From assembly GCA_027943245.1 (NCBI GenBank), contig JANDJZ010000729.1, positions 1 through 25,435 of the forward strand: a stretch of DNA of 25,435 nucleotides, written 5' to 3'. Below the pieces are notes generated by a model, which was not told the origin of the DNA, ran no database searches, and saw only the letters and a list, made by a program, of their open reading frames with translations. This document shows positions 22,800 to 25,435 of the stretch, piece after piece. Origin of the DNA: Acanthamoeba sp. SK_2022b. Taxonomy: Eukaryota > Discosea > Longamoebia > Acanthamoebidae. The position numbers were made by a program, and so were the translations under genes. The number at the start of each line of letters is the position of its first letter. Position 1 is the first letter of the stretch.

Positions 22800-24269
22800 T
22801 AATTGGCTCACACACGTACGACGTCGGCAGCTATGATGTAGTCGGGCCGGTAGGCAGAGAGCTGCTCTTGGCAAAAGTCCAGCCAGTCGAGCTGTTCCAC
22901 GTTCATCTCCGGCCGATGGACAACTGTCCCGGTTGGTTCTCGCTCCGTGTCCGGGCGCAGCGGGCTGACCTCGAAGCCGCCTTAACCGTCCCCACCAACA
23001 CCACCAGCCAACAACAACACACCAACACCACCAGCCAACAACAACAACAACAACAACACCATACAAACGATAAGTGTGGGCCAATGGAGGACGTGAGAGA
23101 GATGCCGTGCGCACTATTTTGGACGTTCAGTCGCAGGTTGACGAGCACGGGGTCTTCGAGGTAGTCGGTGAGCACCACCTGCTTCGGCCCCACCATGCCG
23201 AGCACCAGGCCTGCTCGCACACGCCGCCCATAACGCGTCTTTAGCTAACCGAGGCCCGAGGACTCGATGCCGTGTCGGAAAGGGGGGGGGGGAGAACCCA
23301 CCCGTAAGTCCAATGCCCGAGCCTAGTTCGAGACACACCTTGCCCTGAAACATCCCTACACCATCGCCGCCGCCGCCAGTAGTGCGTTCACCCACCCCGC
23401 CCCTCTTTAGTCTCCTCCTCCATCGATCACTTCATGTCACTCACATCCATCAAGGGTGGTGGAGGAGGAGGAGGAGGAGGATGGACAAATGGGCGGAGAG
23501 ACGAGATGCCTGGGTGCGCGAGTATGTATTCGGCGAGGTAGAACCCCGCCTCCCATTCGGCGAGGCCCACCACGTGGAACTCCTGCGCAATCTTGATGGT
23601 GATGGTCTTCTCCTCTTGCCCTACCACGAAGGAGTACGTCTTGAAGCACGCCTCCCTGAAACGCGCGCCCACAACAGTTGGGTGTCAGCCTATTGTTGCG
23701 CTCAGGGCAGAGGCAAGCGGTGGGAGGCGAGGCGAAGGCGAGGTTACCTTTCCTCGCGCACCTGCAGCATCTCCATGTACGCCTCGAGCAGAGGCTCGAA
23801 CACTTCCTGAGGGAACACGCGCGCGTGTTAGCGATTCTCTCTCTTTGGCCGTGGGCACACGCCATCACCGCACCACTGCCCTCGAGGGCTGGTAAGGAGT
23901 TGTACCTCGTCGTGCTCTTGGATGAGGTCAAGCAGGGCCTTCAGAAAGCGCTTGCGAAAGGCCAACGAAGGCGGGAACCGCACACACACCGCATCGCGCA
24001 CCACCTGTCCACCACACAGCCCCCCCCCCGGGTGGGTCACTGTCGGCATGGCCTTGGCGGTAGCGCGCAGGCGTGTGGGCAGGCACCTCGTTGTAAACCT
24101 GTTCCTGTAGCTCAGGGCCGATAACGGAAGTTGAGGTGGGATCTTGGTTGTTGCGTATGTGCGCGATGAGCGAGGCTGCCGGGAGCATCGCCCGGTAGTC
24201 CCGCCGCAGGCCGGCCAGCCACTCTAGTTGTTTGTGGGTTGCTTTTAGCCAAATCTCAATGTTCTTCAT
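22316..24269 (-). CDS. EEF2KMT: eEF2-lysine methyltransferase (FAM86 family)
   Basis: A SAM-dependent seven-beta-strand methyltransferase of the FAM86/EEF2KMT family, which trimethylates a lysine of translation elongation factor 2. Minus-strand exons: 24269-24087, 24004-23906, 23806-23748, 23655-23487, 23344-23302, 23210-23115, 22923-22820 and 22705-22316. They give 380 aa. The N-terminal FAM86 region includes VCVRFPPSLAFRKRFLKAL. The catalytic domain follows: GLAEWEAGFYLAEYIL, SAM-binding motif I VCLELGSGIGLTG (about 173-185), LTDY (motif II), NVEQLDWLDF, and the motif AADVLYDP (about 248-255, split by intron 7). The end has VFPYVRENKTIIINTLRL, matching the conserved FPY...L-x-L end, plus a short unconserved tail. 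A Ser/Pro/Ala-rich insertion of about 30 residues lies before VFPY. Intron 7 holds a TG microsatellite. Confidence 0.92.
22741..22797. repeat. (CA)n microsatellite in EEF2KMT intron 7
   Basis: About 28 CA units, reading TG on the sense strand, within the 114-bp intron 22706-22819. Confidence 0.95.
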
Positions 24270-24852
24270 AATCGGTTGGTCATTTGATACAACATGTTGA
24301 TTAGTGTGGCGGCCACTCCCAATTTTTGTTTGTGCGATGCGGCGGGATTTGAATCACCTGGAAGCTCCATCTTGTTCCTCTGTTCCGGCCTTCGCTTTTG
24401 TTTTTGCAGCCAAATAAGTCCTATATGTGCCAGAGCACACCAACGTGCCTTCTTACACTACCATAGTGTGCTGATGTCTTATCATCACAGACCAACCATC
24501 TGGCACTGGTGAGCCGCAGGAACACTGATGGTGCTGGTTGTTTGCAACTTATGGTGCTTTTCTCTGTGGGTGGCTTCTTCTGCATCACGGTTGTGCTTGC
24601 CGCTAATGGCCTTTTTCAATGCTCCACTCTGGCCAAGCTTCCACAGATGCTGTTGATCTAAGCACTCATGATCCCCTGGTGAACAACGAAAAGGCCACAC
24701 GCGTGACCTGTGGCAGCTCATGCAGCGTGGGACAGTGGAAAACACTGCGATCTGGACATTGTGATCCAGCACAAGACAGGAGAGGCAACTACTCGTTTTC
24801 TCAGGTCCTTGGTGCTGCCGTTGGGGCGCGGTGTCGGTGGAGGCCATCTCCT
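24270..24852. other. AT-richer intergenic region
   Basis: 583 bp between the EEF2KMT start codon and the stop codon of the gene at the right edge. Composition is less GC-rich than the genes and resembles the gene-free left flank. No open frame has a recognisable translation. The EEF2KMT-proximal part should be its promoter; there is no clear TATA box. A short tRNA B-box-like word at about 24346-24356 (minus strand) was examined and rejected. Confidence 0.5.
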
Positions 24853-25378
24853 TCAGTCCTTCTTGCCGGTGCCCTTCTTCTGGTTGCGCAGGAGGGCGCG
24901 CTGCTCGAGCTTGGAGAGCCCCGCGGCGGGAGCGGCTGGAGTCGAGGGCGACCGCGAGGGCCCTGTGCTCTTCCGGCCTGCTGACGGCGAGGCGGGGAAG
25001 TCCCAGTCATTGTCGCCATCGCCATCGCCGGCGTTGCCCCACCCATCGTCGCCCCACCCGTCGGCGCCTGCGTCCAGACCGTCGCTCGCGCCCCAGCCGC
25101 TGCTGACGGCAGCGGCGCCGCCCCCTGGTTTGGTGGGCGACGAGAGGGAGCGAGCAGGGGCTTCCGCTTTCTTGGCGGCCGCTGTCGAGAACGACGTCGA
25201 CGTCGACGCAGAGGGCTTGGCCGCCAAAGCGGAGGAGGTGGCGGTGGTGGAGGTGGGGGCCGGGACACGGGCCGGGGAGGAGGAGGAGGAGACCACAGCG
25301 GGTTTGGCAGGCTCGGCCCGCCGCAGACCGGGGATGCCTCTCTTCTCCGTCAGAGACGGGGAGCCCGGAGCGACCGCA
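24853..25378 (-). CDS. C-terminal exon of a W/G/D-motif protein, possibly SCYL1-like (partial)
   Basis: This is the last exon of a gene that continues beyond the right edge: 174 codons plus stop. The exon starts after a GGGCAG acceptor at 25379-25380, following a TG-repeat intron, and begins with the third base of a split codon. The protein is disordered, rich in Ser/Ala/Pro/Lys, with a compact acidic-aromatic patch (SGWGASDGLDAGADGWGDD, then DNDWDFPAS). The end is basic (KLEQRALLRNQKKGTGKKD). Repeated D/G-W-G-D/N tails, with a Lys/Arg-rich end, occur in SCY1-like pseudokinases (SCYL1, Golgi-ER traffic), so that is a tentative identity. Nothing in this exon proves it; the kinase and HEAT regions would lie outside the window. 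Confidence 0.6.
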
Positions 25379-25381
25379 CTG

Positions 25382-25383
<2 letters not shown>

Positions 25384-25434
<51 letters not shown>
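25384..25434. repeat. (CA)n microsatellite at the right edge
   Basis: About 25 CA units (TG on the sense strand of the partial gene) run to the window's end. They lie immediately upstream of the inferred 3' splice site, as in PEX10 intron 5. Confidence 0.95.

Positions 25435-25435
<1 letters not shown>

Noticed and set aside
24335..24425. Possible tRNA or tRNA-derived SINE on the minus strand, from a GATTCAAATCC B-box-like word
   Set aside because: The flanking bases do not pair into a T stem, there is no convincing A box at the right distance, and no acceptor stem forms.

Overview
The window is nuclear DNA from a GC-rich, intron-rich, gene-dense unicellular eukaryote. Genes lie 120-840 bp apart, coding DNA is GC-rich, and introns are mostly 52-250 bp. 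An Acanthamoeba-like amoebozoan is my best guess, but that rests on general impression only, because I could not run a search. I rebuilt every multi-exon gene by hand, requiring splice sites, reading phase and family conservation to agree. Eight genes contain 52 introns between them and each closes in frame to its stop.

Layout. Positions 1-2213 are gene-free and AT-richer, with low-complexity CAA/CCA sequence and a diverged tandem repeat of about 116 bp. Next come: the PP2A catalytic subunit (minus, 3552-2214); an intronless DBP2/DDX5-type DEAD-box helicase with an SR-like N-terminus (minus, 6590-4389); a REB1/TTF1-like Myb protein (plus, 6753-8946), head-to-head with the helicase; a small secreted protein of unknown function (minus, 10150-9282); the peroxisomal RING protein PEX10 (minus, 12457-10275); the cullin exchange factor CAND1 (minus, 17456-12634); the Rab7-GEF subunit MON1 (minus, 21145-17687); mitoribosomal protein mS41 (plus, 21390-22161), head-to-head with MON1; the eEF2-lysine methyltransferase EEF2KMT (minus, 24269-22316); and the last exon of a gene with a W/G/D-rich, SCYL1-like tail (minus, 25378-24853), cut by the window edge.

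The genes are conserved housekeeping functions: phosphatase signalling, RNA remodelling, Myb-type DNA binding, peroxisome import, SCF-ligase exchange, endosome maturation, mitochondrial translation and elongation-factor modification. They do not form a pathway, and I see no mobile element, CRISPR array or RNA gene. I found no obviously new multi-gene system.

The unusual signal is in the introns. About 37 of 52 donors carry C at intron position +4 (GTAC or GTGC, rarely GTRAGT). Many introns hold a run of 7-12 C on the sense strand, whichever genomic strand the gene uses. The long microsatellites (CA/TG, TTG, TTA, CCAA, CGTCT) sit almost entirely within introns. One PEX10 intron appears to be GC-AG.
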